Assembly: GCF_023016065.1 (NCBI RefSeq)
Contig: NZ_JALKAQ010000001.1
Span: 124,001-188,000 of the forward strand
Length of the DNA stretch: 64,000 nucleotides
Direction: 5' to 3'
Origin: Marinobacter sp. S0848L
Lineage (GTDB): Bacteria; Pseudomonadota; Gammaproteobacteria; Pseudomonadales; Oleiphilaceae
A program made the translations under genes and the position numbers. The notes under the pieces were generated by a model that saw nothing but the letters and a program-made list of their open reading frames with translations, was not told the origin of the DNA and did not search any database. This document shows positions 9,692 through 17,805 of this stretch, piece by piece. Each line of letters starts with the position of its first letter. The stretch's first letter is position 1.

Positions 9692-10303
9692 ATGACCACC
9701 AACCTTCCCTTTTCTCAAGCTTGTGAGAACAACAAAGCACCGATTCTCGAAAAGCTTCAAGAAATCTTTGTTGCGTCAGGTAAGGTGCTGGAAGTGGGCA
9801 CAGGCACCGGCCAGCACGCCGTGCATTTTGCCACGGCTATGCCTCATCTGCAGTGGCAGCCGACCGACCATCCACAGGCAGCGGATACTTGTCGCCCTCG
9901 GTTGGCACAAGCTGCGTTGCCCAATATCCTACCGGTGCTAGAACTGGACGTAGCCACTCCCCCTTGGCCCGTTGAAGCCTTCACCTGGGCCTTCTCGGCA
10001 AATACAGCCCACATTATGGCTTGGGAAGAGGTCGAACACATGTTCCGCAACATTGGCGAACGTCTGCCCAAGCAAGGCGCCTTTTGTCTGTATGGCCCAT
10101 TCAACCGTCAGGGCCGCTATACCAGTGAAAGCAACGCACAATTTGACCAACACCTGAAGGCCAATGCGGCCCACATGGGCATCCGAGATTTGGAAGATAT
10201 TAGTAAACTGGCGGAAAATGTGGGGTTAACCTTGTCAGAAAACCATTCGATGCCTGCAAATAACCAACTGCTGGTTTTCAGGATAAAAAGGAGCAAGTTA
10301 TGA
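9692..10303 (+). CDS. DUF938-family SAM-dependent methyltransferase
   Basis: A 203-residue class I methyltransferase. LEVGTGTGQHAVHFA is the SAM-binding motif I, QWQPTDHP carries the acidic residue of motif II, and LYGPFNRQGRYTSESNAQFD is the block that defines the DUF938 family. The upstream in-frame 30 codons overlap the divergent gene; the ATG at 9692 follows AGGAG by about 10 bases and opens with MTTNLPFSQACENNK, as is usual in the family. The stop overlaps the next ATG (ATGA), so it is translationally coupled to the deaminase. The methyl acceptor is unknown. Confidence 0.88.
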   Translation: MTTNLPFSQACENNKAPILEKLQEIFVASGKVLEVGTGTGQHAVHFATAMPHLQWQPTDHPQAADTCRPRLAQAALPNILPVLELDVATPPWPVEAFTWAFSANTAHIMAWEEVEHMFRNIGERLPKQGAFCLYGPFNRQGRYTSESNAQFDQHLKANAAHMGIRDLEDISKLAENVGLTLSENHSMPANNQLLVFRIKRSKL

Positions 10304-10779
10304 GTAATCAATTTGACATCAATTATCTGGACCGATGCGTCGAACTGGCCGCAGAAGCGCTGGAGTCCGGCAATCCGCCATTCGGGTCGGTGCTGGTCGA
10401 TGCAAACGACAATGTATTGTACGAAGGCCACAATCTCACCGCCGGCGGCGATAGCACCCAACATCCCGAGTTTGCCATTGCGCGCTGGGCGGCTACCAAC
10501 ATGACGCCTGAAGAGCGTGCCCAATCCACTGTGTACACATCGGGCGAACATTGCCCCATGTGCGCCGCAGCTCACGGCTGGGTAGGCCTTGGCCGCATCG
10601 TTTACGCCAGTTCTTCAGAGCAGCTAAGCGCCTGGCTGAACGAGATGGATCTGCCACAACCCCCAGTCGCAACCCTGCCCATTAATAGCGTAGTGCCAAA
10701 CGTACCGGTTGAAGGCCCTTTCCCGGAACAGGCAGACGCGATTCAGCTGCTACAGAAACAGTATCATGCAGGCCGCTGA
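10300..10779 (+). CDS. Nucleoside/nucleobase deaminase (CDA superfamily)
   Basis: A 159-residue zinc deaminase of the cytidine/guanine deaminase superfamily. The HPEFAIARW motif supplies the zinc His and the proton-shuttling Glu, and SGEHCPMCAAAH supplies the two zinc Cys of P-C-x2-C. Length and the free-standing form suggest a base or nucleoside deaminase such as guanine deaminase rather than tRNA-specific TadA. It overlaps the methyltransferase stop by four bases and AGGAG lies ahead of its ATG, so the two are an operon. Confidence 0.85.
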   Translation: MSNQFDINYLDRCVELAAEALESGNPPFGSVLVDANDNVLYEGHNLTAGGDSTQHPEFAIARWAATNMTPEERAQSTVYTSGEHCPMCAAAHGWVGLGRIVYASSSEQLSAWLNEMDLPQPPVATLPINSVVPNVPVEGPFPEQADAIQLLQKQYHAGR

Positions 10780-10870
10780 GCAAATCGTCGTCAAGGTGAG
10801 GTGATCCAAAAAAGCAGTTGCGGACTACTCTATCAGTCTTATTCCAATTTCAATGCAAATGGAGTTCTGC

Positions 10871-11539
10871 ATGATTACCGTCCATCACCTGAACAACTCT
10901 CGCTCACAGCGCATTCTCTGGATGCTGGAAGAATTGGGCGTGCCGTACGAGATCAAACGTTACGAGCGCGATGCCAAAACCATGCTGGCGCCGGAAAGCC
11001 TCAAGAAGGTGCACCCGCTGGGCAAATCACCAGTCATTACTGACGGTGATCTGGTGGTGGCGGAATCGGGCGCCATTATCGAATACCTGGCCCACACTTA
11101 CGGCAAAGGCACCATGCTGCCAGAAGCCGGTGGCCAGACCTGGCTGGATTACACCTACTGGCTGCATTACGCCGAGGGATCCTTAATGCCACCTCTGGTC
11201 ATGCGCCTGGTTTTCGAGAAAGTCAAAACCAGCCCGATGCCGTTCTTCATCAAGCCCGTGGCCAAAGGCATTTCGGACAAAACCAATGAGGTTTTCATTG
11301 GCCCGATGATCAAAACCCACCTGGATTTTGTCGAAGCCCATCTGGCGAAGAACACCTGGTTTCTGGGGGATAACCTCAGCGCGGCGGATATTCAGATGAG
11401 TTTCCCGCTGGAAGCCTCGGTTGCTCGCGGCATCGTTGGCAAGAACCGGCCCAACATCACCGCTTGGGTAGAGCGCGTCCACGCCCGGCCTGCTTACAAA
11501 TCCGCGCTGGAAAAAGGCGGAGAGTACGACTTTGCCTGA
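10871..11539 (+). CDS. Glutathione S-transferase
   Basis: A 222-residue GST. Residues 1-80 form the thioredoxin-like glutathione-binding domain, with LNNSRSQRILWMLEELG near the start, LGKSPVI (cis-Pro) and ESGAIIEYL. The helical C-terminal domain has the N-capping ADIQMSFPLEA. Ser in NNSRSQR is the probable catalytic residue. GGAG seven bases upstream selects the ATG at 10871 over an in-frame ATG six codons earlier. The 3' end overlaps the start of the Nudix gene. The class and substrate are not certain. Confidence 0.9.
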   Translation: MITVHHLNNSRSQRILWMLEELGVPYEIKRYERDAKTMLAPESLKKVHPLGKSPVITDGDLVVAESGAIIEYLAHTYGKGTMLPEAGGQTWLDYTYWLHYAEGSLMPPLVMRLVFEKVKTSPMPFFIKPVAKGISDKTNEVFIGPMIKTHLDFVEAHLAKNTWFLGDNLSAADIQMSFPLEASVARGIVGKNRPNITAWVERVHARPAYKSALEKGGEYDFA

Positions 11540-12116
11540 TGCGGCACTCTCACGCTGGGCCAGAAACCTGCGCCCTCAAAAACTACCGTTCCGGCGGCGC
11601 GTCACCCGCGCTTCCGTGGCGTTGGTCTATCGAAAGACCGAGCACGGTGAAACGGAACTGCTGTTCATCCAGCGGGCGCGCCGGGAAGGTGATCCCTGGT
11701 CTGGGGACATGGCGTTCCCCGGAGGCCGACTGCAACCGGAGGACCCCTCCACCCGTGCCGCCGCCGAACGGGAAACCCTCGAGGAAACCGGCGTCGATCT
11801 CAAGCAATACGGTCGTTTCCACACCCGGTTATCAGATCTGCTCACCCGACATCACAGCCGTTGGCGGCCGATGGTCATTACACCGTATGTGTACGAGTGG
11901 CAGGGACCTTCGTCCGTCATGCTCAACCACGAAGTGCAACAAGTGGTGTGGGTTCCCCTATCCTTCCTCGCTAAAAAGGAAAATCAGAGCACCCTGCCCT
12001 GGCGAACTCCGCTCGGCACCTTAAACATGCCCTGCTGCCGGTATCAGGGATACTGCATTTGGGGCCTGAGTTACAGCATGCTGCAGGAGCTGTTAACGCT
12101 TACTACCGACGCTTGA
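11532..12116 (+). CDS. Nudix hydrolase, CoA pyrophosphatase-like, TTG start
   Basis: A 194-residue Nudix protein. The Nudix region AFPGGRLQPEDPSTRAAA is followed by ERETLEETGVD; the upstream LLFIQRARREGDPWSGD resembles the extra motif of CoA-cleaving Nudix enzymes such as NudL. The reading frame starts with TTG at 11532, inside the last codons of the GST gene, with GGAG about eight bases before it; no ATG occurs before the catalytic region. It ends one base before the convergent alcohol dehydrogenase gene. CoA pyrophosphatase activity is an inference. Confidence 0.8.
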   Translation: MPDAALSRWARNLRPQKLPFRRRVTRASVALVYRKTEHGETELLFIQRARREGDPWSGDMAFPGGRLQPEDPSTRAAAERETLEETGVDLKQYGRFHTRLSDLLTRHHSRWRPMVITPYVYEWQGPSSVMLNHEVQQVVWVPLSFLAKKENQSTLPWRTPLGTLNMPCCRYQGYCIWGLSYSMLQELLTLTTDA

Positions 12117-13259
12117 TCACAGCGATTGGCGCAGGACGTTTTCTATAATGTCTGCAGGCAGCACAACAGGATTAGCCTTCATAGAGGAAGCACTAGCAGC
12201 TGCCTGAGCGGCTGACTTAATGTGGTCTTCCGTCACACCGATCGAAGCCAGCCCCGGCAAGCCATTCTGAACAATCCATTCGCGAAAACTCTCAAGAGCC
12301 TTGCCGGCTGGCACTTCGAATACCTCCGCAATCCAACCAATTACATGATCGATTCGAGCCTTGTGCTCTACCTCAACCACGCTACCACGGTTCGCGGCAA
12401 TGCCCGCGGGCAACAATGCACCACATATAGCCCCGTGGGGCGCGCCACACAAACCGCCTAGCGGCCCGGCGATGCCGTGTACAACCCCAAGCCCCGAGTT
12501 CGCAAGAGCCATTCCGCCAAACAGACTCACCTGCGCCATAGCATCTCGCGCTTTCCGAGATTCGCCCTCCATCAGCTGCTTTAACGCAAGAAGCCCTTTG
12601 GGAATCGCCTCTTTACACAACATATCCGTGAACAGGTTTGAACGCGACGAGAGATAAGGCTCGATCACCTGAGTGATTGCATCCAATCCTGAATGCAGGG
12701 TCACCTGCCTAGGGCAGTTATCGGTCAGCGCCGGATCAACCAAGGCAAGATCAGGCAACAACTGATTATCCCTGAGGCTAACCTTGCGCTGGGCATCGGC
12801 GACATCAATAACTGCGTTTCGAGTGACCTCCGCGCCGGTACCCGAAGTCGTTGGCACCAGAATCAGCGGCAGGCGCCGAGCAGACAATGGCAGCCCGCTG
12901 CCGACCACTTCCAAATGACTCAACAAATTCGTCTGGCTTGGCAACATCGCAGCCATCACCTTTGCCGAGTCCATAACAGAACCGCCGCCAATTCCCAGCA
13001 CCAGATCAATGCTCTGCGATTTGCCTTTATCAATGGCGGCTACAAGCGTTTCAAGATCCGGCTCTTTTTCGATTTCCAGCGTTTGGACAACGTCCACATC
13101 CTTAAGCGATTCAAATGTCTCGGCGAGTCTGCCGGGATTTCTACCGTGGACAATCAGTGCCCGCTTGCCCAGGCTCGCCGCCCGCTGGTTCAGTTGAGCA
13201 ACGAGCCCGCGCCCGAACACAATCTCGGTGGGAGTAACCAAGCTGAATGCGCTTAACAT
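12117..13259 (-). CDS. Iron-containing (type III) alcohol dehydrogenase-like protein
   Basis: A 380-residue protein of the Fe-ADH family. GIGGGSVMDSAK (residues 89-100) binds the cofactor phosphate, and PTTSGTGAEVT is the family signature. The metal ligands of the family are Asp, His, His, His. Here Asp193, His261 and His275 are present, but position 197 is Gln (DAITQVIEP instead of DALTHAIE-type). That may change metal use or activity. It is divergent from phnD across 226 bases holding the 13390-13405 palindrome, so it probably belongs to the same regulon. It may oxidise or reduce an alcohol/aldehyde formed during organophosphorus catabolism; this is inference from context. Confidence 0.82.
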   Translation of the reverse strand: MLSAFSLVTPTEIVFGRGLVAQLNQRAASLGKRALIVHGRNPGRLAETFESLKDVDVVQTLEIEKEPDLETLVAAIDKGKSQSIDLVLGIGGGSVMDSAKVMAAMLPSQTNLLSHLEVVGSGLPLSARRLPLILVPTTSGTGAEVTRNAVIDVADAQRKVSLRDNQLLPDLALVDPALTDNCPRQVTLHSGLDAITQVIEPYLSSRSNLFTDMLCKEAIPKGLLALKQLMEGESRKARDAMAQVSLFGGMALANSGLGVVHGIAGPLGGLCGAPHGAICGALLPAGIAANRGSVVEVEHKARIDHVIGWIAEVFEVPAGKALESFREWIVQNGLPGLASIGVTEDHIKSAAQAAASASSMKANPVVLPADIIENVLRQSL

Positions 13260-13389
13260 AAAAATCGCCCTGAAAAATGAGAGGAAACCCTTTTTATCAG
13301 CCTACCTTTTCCTTGGTTGTTCGGGAACGCACGTTTCACTAATTCAAACATGAACTATCTTGCCTAATAGACGTTTGCTGTTACCATAA

Positions 13390-13405
13390 ATGTTCAATTG
13401 AACAT
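13390..13405. promoter_or_regulatory. Perfect 16-bp palindrome resembling a GlpR/DeoR operator
   Basis: ATGTTCAATTGAACAT reads the same on both strands and lies 80 bases upstream of the phnD ATG and 130 bases upstream of the divergent alcohol dehydrogenase ATG. E. coli GlpR operators follow ATGTTCG-WW-CGAACAT, so this site differs only by A for G at the inner edge of each arm. A second, weaker half-match (GTTCGGGAAC) lies near 13318. The DeoR/GlpR-family gene at 17806-18603 is the obvious candidate ligand. Confidence 0.6.
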
Positions 13406-13485
13406 CTAGAAATAAAAACCAATGGAGCCGGCCCTCCCAGATGTTCAGTAAAAACGCATGGACCGCTCCCCCACGGAGAATCACA

Positions 13486-14478
13486 ATGAATTTCCAGAAG
13501 AAAAAGCTTCCCGGGGTACTGCCCACTGCTGCCTTGGCGGCATCCGTTTTGATGACAGTCTTTAGCGGTCAGGCATTGGCAGACTGCGAAAGGGGCGCAC
13601 TGGATACGCTGTATTGCGACGAAAACGGCGACATGGTTGCCGACCTGCCCAACGACAAGTCGCAGTGGAACGATCCCGACACATTGATTTTTGCTTACAC
13701 ACCGGTTGAAGACCCCGCTATTTACTCCGACATCTGGCAGCCGTTCATCGATCACCTGTCGGAAGTGACCGGCCGTGATGTTCGTTTCTTTGCCGTTCAG
13801 TCGAACTCCGCTCAGGTAGAAGCCATGCGCAGTGGCCGTCTGCATATTGCTGGTTTCTCCACAGGGCCAACGCCTTTTGCGGTTAACCTGGCCGGCGCCG
13901 TTCCTTTTGCGCTGATGGGTTCTGATTCCGGCCAGTTCGGTTATTCACTGCAGGTTTACACCCACAGCGATTCCGACATTCATGAAATCACCGACCTGAA
14001 AGGCAAGCGTGTAGCCCACACTTCCCCGACATCTAACTCCGGCAATCAGGCGCCACGCGCTCTGTTCCCGGAATTGGGCGTGGTGCCTGGTGAAGACTAT
14101 GAAATCACCTTCTCCGGCAGCCATGACCAATCCATGCTGGGCGTTGTTGCCAAAGACTACGACGCAGCTCCGGTCGCGTCTGAAGTGGTAGAGCGTATGG
14201 CCGCTCGTGGCCTGTACGACACCGAAGACGTGCGTTTGGTTTGGGAATCCGACCGCTTCCCGACCACCTCTTACAACCACGCGCACAACCTGCACCCCGA
14301 TTTGGTTGAGAAGATCCGTGAAGCCTTTTACACCTTCAAGTTCGCCGGCACCGAGCTGGGCGAAGAGTTTGAGGGCGTAGAAACCTTCATCCCCATCAAC
14401 TACAAAGACAACTGGAAGGTCATTCGTACCATTCAGGCCTCTAACGGCGTCCAGTACACCCGCGAAAACCTCAAATAA
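13486..14478 (+). CDS. phnD: Phosphonate/phosphite ABC transporter, periplasmic binding protein PhnD
   Basis: A 330-residue exported solute-binding protein. The signal peptide ends near residue 32 (FSGQALA then DCERG). Family marks are FAYTPVEDPAIYSDIWQP, the block VEAMRSGRLHIAGFSTGPTP, LKGKRVAHTSPTSNSGN (Ser/Thr-rich oxyanion-binding loop) and SGSHDQSMLGVV. It delivers phosphonate, phosphite or a phosphate ester to PhnCE. GGAG seven bases upstream selects the ATG at 13486 rather than an in-frame ATG at 13441. A hairpin separates it from phnC, as is common when the binding protein is made in excess. The ligand cannot be read from sequence. Confidence 0.9.
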   Translation: MNFQKKKLPGVLPTAALAASVLMTVFSGQALADCERGALDTLYCDENGDMVADLPNDKSQWNDPDTLIFAYTPVEDPAIYSDIWQPFIDHLSEVTGRDVRFFAVQSNSAQVEAMRSGRLHIAGFSTGPTPFAVNLAGAVPFALMGSDSGQFGYSLQVYTHSDSDIHEITDLKGKRVAHTSPTSNSGNQAPRALFPELGVVPGEDYEITFSGSHDQSMLGVVAKDYDAAPVASEVVERMAARGLYDTEDVRLVWESDRFPTTSYNHAHNLHPDLVEKIREAFYTFKFAGTELGEEFEGVETFIPINYKDNWKVIRTIQASNGVQYTRENLK

Positions 14479-14487
14479 GCAGACCAG

Positions 14488-14514
14488 GAGCCTCTGGCAA
14501 ACCGCCAGAGGCTC
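14488..14514 (+). terminator. Intercistronic hairpin between phnD and phnC
   Basis: GAGCCTCTGGC and GCCAGAGGCTC form a perfect 11-bp stem around AAACC, ten bases after the phnD stop and 17 before the phnC start. There is no T-run, so it more likely protects the 3' end of a phnD-only transcript or attenuates downstream expression than terminates fully. Confidence 0.6.
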
Positions 14515-14531
14515 TACCCGGAGTTAACCAC

Positions 14532-15326
14532 ATGTTAGAGATTACCAACCTCGTAAAGCGTTACGGGCAAAACGAGCCTGTGCTTAAAGGCCTGGACCTG
14601 AAAGTCGAGGGTAGCAGCGTTGTTTCCATCGTCGGCGCTTCCGGTGCCGGTAAAAGTACCCTGCTACGTTGTATCAACCGGTTGGTCGAGCCAACCTCGG
14701 GTTCAATCAAGCTGAACGGCCACGAGTTGGTCAATCTACGCGGCAGCGAGTTGCGCCATTCCCGCCGACGCATCGGCATGGTGTTTCAGGGTTTTAACCT
14801 GATCGACCGATTGACCGTTATGGAAAACGTGCTCTCCGGGCGCTTGGGCTATGTGTCTTTCTTTCAGGCGTTGACTCGCCGTTTCCCGCAATCGGATATC
14901 GACCGCGCCTTCAGCCTGATGGAACGTGTCGGGATCGCCCATTACGCCGATAAACGTGCCGACCAGTTGTCAGGTGGTGAGCGCCAGCGCGTGGCCGTGG
15001 TGCGTGCCCTGATGCAAGAACCTGAAATTCTTCTGGCCGACGAGCCCACCGCCTCGCTCGACCCGAAAACCTCACAACAAATCATGAGCCTGCTGCAAAG
15101 TCTGGCCAATGAAATGTCGCTGCCTGTTCTGATCAACATTCACAACGTCACTCAGGCTCGCATGTACACCGACCGCATTGTCGGTATGCGTCACGGCCAA
15201 ATGATTTTTGACGGCGAACCCAAAGACTTCAATCAAGATGCTCTGGATGCCATTTACGGGGGCATTGAATCTCCGGAAGAAGATGCCGGTGAACCCGCGT
15301 CCCCAACCGAGGAGGCTTCCGCATGA
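14532..15326 (+). CDS. phnC: Phosphonate ABC transporter ATP-binding protein PhnC
   Basis: A 264-residue ABC ATPase. Walker A is GASGAGKST (residues about 35-43), the Q-loop lies in GMVFQGFNLIDRLTVMENV, the signature is LSGGERQRVAV, Walker B is ILLADEPTASLD, and the H-loop is INIHNVTQA. FQGFNLIDRL and the order of genes match PhnC. It energises PhnE. Its stop overlaps the first base of the next gene's ATG (ATGA), so translation is coupled. Confidence 0.93.
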   Translation: MLEITNLVKRYGQNEPVLKGLDLKVEGSSVVSIVGASGAGKSTLLRCINRLVEPTSGSIKLNGHELVNLRGSELRHSRRRIGMVFQGFNLIDRLTVMENVLSGRLGYVSFFQALTRRFPQSDIDRAFSLMERVGIAHYADKRADQLSGGERQRVAVVRALMQEPEILLADEPTASLDPKTSQQIMSLLQSLANEMSLPVLINIHNVTQARMYTDRIVGMRHGQMIFDGEPKDFNQDALDAIYGGIESPEEDAGEPASPTEEASA

Positions 15327-16141
15327 CATCCGGCAGAACTGCATCCGATACAACATCGGGCAGAGTCTGGAAAAAGCCCCCGTTTATAGCCAATCCCTGG
15401 ATTCGCTATGGCTTGGGAGTGATCATCCTGGCCTACCTGTACTGGGCGTTCTCCACTCTGCCGTTTGACTGGCAGCGCATTGCCGAAGGCTTGCCCCGTG
15501 CCGGCAAAATTTTTGGTGGTGCCGTCCCGCCCAGCTTTGAGCGGGCCGAATTGCTTTGGACCGGCTTCAAAGAAAGCTTCCAGATCGCCTTTCTGGCTAC
15601 CATGCTCGGGGTTCTGCTGTCAGTTCCCATTGCGGTGATGGCCGCGCGCAACGTTTCACCGCTGCCGGTTTACCTGTTGGGCCGCACGTTAATAATCGTT
15701 TCCCGCAGCTTTCACCCGGTGATTGTCGCCATTCTGTTTGTTGCGGCTGTGGGCTTTGGCCCCATGGCGGGCATTCTTACCCTGACCCTGTATTCCATAG
15801 GGTTTGTGGCAAAGCTACTGGCGGAAGAGATTGAAGAAATCGACTGGGGCCAGGTGGAAGCCATGCGTTCAGTGGGTGCGGGTTACATGAAGATTCTGGT
15901 GTATGGGGTTTTCCCGCAGATTATGCCACGCCAGATCGGCCTTTCGATGTACCAGCTCGACAGTAACCTTCGCGCTTCGGCCGTGGTTGGAATTGTTGGT
16001 GCCGGTGGTATCGGCGGCACCTTGATGAACGCGTTCGGACGTTACGATTACGATTTCGCTTTTGCCATTCTCCTGATGATCATTGCAATCATTCTGGTCA
16101 GTGAAGGCTTGAGCGGATGGGTGAGGAAAAAAGTATGGTAG
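15323..16141 (+). CDS. phnE: Phosphonate ABC transporter permease PhnE (first copy)
   Basis: A 272-residue inner-membrane permease with about six helices. The EAA loop that docks on the ATPase is EEIDWGQVEAMRSVGAGYMKI, and ASAVVGIVGAGGIGG is the typical PhnE segment just after it. The start ATG overlaps the phnC stop. Two permease genes in tandem suggest a heterodimeric channel with the next gene, as in several phn and ptx systems. Confidence 0.92.
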   Translation: MTSGRTASDTTSGRVWKKPPFIANPWIRYGLGVIILAYLYWAFSTLPFDWQRIAEGLPRAGKIFGGAVPPSFERAELLWTGFKESFQIAFLATMLGVLLSVPIAVMAARNVSPLPVYLLGRTLIIVSRSFHPVIVAILFVAAVGFGPMAGILTLTLYSIGFVAKLLAEEIEEIDWGQVEAMRSVGAGYMKILVYGVFPQIMPRQIGLSMYQLDSNLRASAVVGIVGAGGIGGTLMNAFGRYDYDFAFAILLMIIAIILVSEGLSGWVRKKVW

Positions 16142-16944
16142 ATCACGCAGCTAAACTGACAGACCGAGTGTGGTCGCGTTACAACCGTAAAGAACAGCTT
16201 ACGCGCTATGTGGTCTACCTGGTCACCCTGATCGCCGTTGTCTGGGCCGTAAGCGACATCAACATCTTCTGGCCATGGGTGTGGGATGCACCCAACCAGA
16301 TCCAAAGCCTCGCGGGGCGCATGTGGCCACCGGAGTTCAGCAAATGGGAGGCGATTTTCTCCGCGATGCTGGAAACCGTCCACATCGCCACCTTGTCTAC
16401 CATGCTGACAATCTTCATCGCCTTGCCGGTGTCTTACATTGCCGCGCAAAACACCACGCCGAACAAGGTTACCCTGTGGGTTGGCCGGTTTATTCTGGTA
16501 TCCAGCCGCTCGGTGAACACCATCATTTGGGCGTTGTTGTTCGTGGCCATTTTCGGCCCCGGTGTACTGGCCGGTATTCTGGCGGTGATGTTCCGCTCTG
16601 TGGGCTTCATCGGCAAGCTGATGGGCGAAGCCATTGAAGAAATCGACCGTCGCCCGGTTGAGGCCATGGAAGCAACCGGCGCCAGCAAAATGAAAGTGGT
16701 GCTGTACGCGATTGTGCCGCAGGTCATGCCGGCCTTCTTTGCCATCATCATTCTGCGCTGGGACATCAACATCCGCGAATCCACGGTGTTGGGTTTGGTG
16801 GGCGCCGGTGGCATCGGGGTACTGCTGCAAGGCTCCATCGACATGTTCGCCTGGCAAACCGTTGCAACCATCCTGCTTGCCATTGTTGTATTGGTCATTT
16901 TAGGCGAGGCGCTGACCAGCGTCCTGCGCAAGAAAGTGATCTGA
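16135..16944 (+). CDS. phnE: Phosphonate ABC transporter permease PhnE (second copy)
   Basis: A 269-residue permease, similar in layout to the preceding one, with the EAA loop EEIDRRPVEAMEATGASKMKV and the downstream block ESTVLGLVGAGGIGVLL. The start is taken as the ATG at 16135, which overlaps the previous stop by seven bases and has GAGG about nine bases upstream; an in-frame ATG at 16117 is possible. It completes a D-C-E-E transporter. The paralogues differ most in their N-terminal regions. Confidence 0.9.
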   Translation: MVDHAAKLTDRVWSRYNRKEQLTRYVVYLVTLIAVVWAVSDINIFWPWVWDAPNQIQSLAGRMWPPEFSKWEAIFSAMLETVHIATLSTMLTIFIALPVSYIAAQNTTPNKVTLWVGRFILVSSRSVNTIIWALLFVAIFGPGVLAGILAVMFRSVGFIGKLMGEAIEEIDRRPVEAMEATGASKMKVVLYAIVPQVMPAFFAIIILRWDINIRESTVLGLVGAGGIGVLLQGSIDMFAWQTVATILLAIVVLVILGEALTSVLRKKVI

Positions 16945-17015
16945 CCTTGCAGTGCTTGTCGTCTGAACCCTTTTGGGCGGCAAGCACTCACGCTGTGAAC
17001 TGGAATCTCCCTTCT

Positions 17016-17789
17016 ATGAAAGACCTAATCGATTTTGGCACTGCCGACATTTTGTTCACCGATGTGGACGACACACTCACCACCGGTGGCCGGCTGTTGC
17101 CAGAAACCTATCTTGCCCTCTGCCGCTTGGCCGAAGTCGGCATTAGCATCATCCCGGTAACCGGTGGCTGTGCCGGATGGTGCGACCAGATCATCCGCAC
17201 CTGGCCCGTTAAAGCGGTGATTGGCGAAGGCGGCGCCTTCTATGCAGAACGGACTGCCCCGCAGACGGTTGCCTGGCACTTCTGGGAGAACGAAACCAAG
17301 CACCGCCGCGATCAACAAGCCATCCTGGATGCCGTTGCGGCCCTGGAACTGGACTTCGAACCCAAGCTGGCCACTGACCAAGCGTTCCGCTTTGTGGATG
17401 TGGCAGTCGACTACAACCAGCAGGAATCGCTCACACCGGAACAGGTGAAGGCCATTCACGACCCTCTGATGGCGCAGGGCTTCAGCGTTCGGCAGAGCTC
17501 TATCCACATCAACATCTGGCTGGGCGAGTTCGACAAATCCACCATGTCCGTTCGGGTCGGCCAGGAAGTGCTGGGCCTGGATATCGAAGCCCTGCAGAAG
17601 CGCGCGGTCTTCATTGGCGATGCGCCGAACGACGAAAGCATGTTCCGCAACTTTCCAATGAGCGTCGGGGTCGCTAACATTCGCAAGCATTTACCTGTGA
17701 TGACGCACCAACCGGCAGCGATTGCCAGCCAGCCATCGGGGCTGGGTTTTGCTGAAATGGCAGAGGTCTGGCTGCAACATCGCACCTGA
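17016..17789 (+). CDS. HAD-superfamily phosphatase (IIB/Cof-like)
   Basis: A 257-residue HAD hydrolase. Motif I is FTDVDDTLTTGG (nucleophile and acid Asp), motif II is IPVTGG, and motif IV is FIGDAPNDESMF. The long cap between motifs II and III (about residues 85-190) is of the C2B type seen in mannosyl-phosphoglycerate and sucrose phosphatases. It sits between the transporter and the regulator, so it probably removes phosphate from an imported or derived organophosphate. The frame extends upstream to a TTG at 16947 without a ribosome site; the ATG at 17016 is closest to motif I. The substrate is unknown, and it is not a PhnX phosphonatase by motif layout. Confidence 0.8.
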   Translation: MKDLIDFGTADILFTDVDDTLTTGGRLLPETYLALCRLAEVGISIIPVTGGCAGWCDQIIRTWPVKAVIGEGGAFYAERTAPQTVAWHFWENETKHRRDQQAILDAVAALELDFEPKLATDQAFRFVDVAVDYNQQESLTPEQVKAIHDPLMAQGFSVRQSSIHINIWLGEFDKSTMSVRVGQEVLGLDIEALQKRAVFIGDAPNDESMFRNFPMSVGVANIRKHLPVMTHQPAAIASQPSGLGFAEMAEVWLQHRT

Positions 17790-17805
17790 TTGAGCACGGA
17801 GTCTG

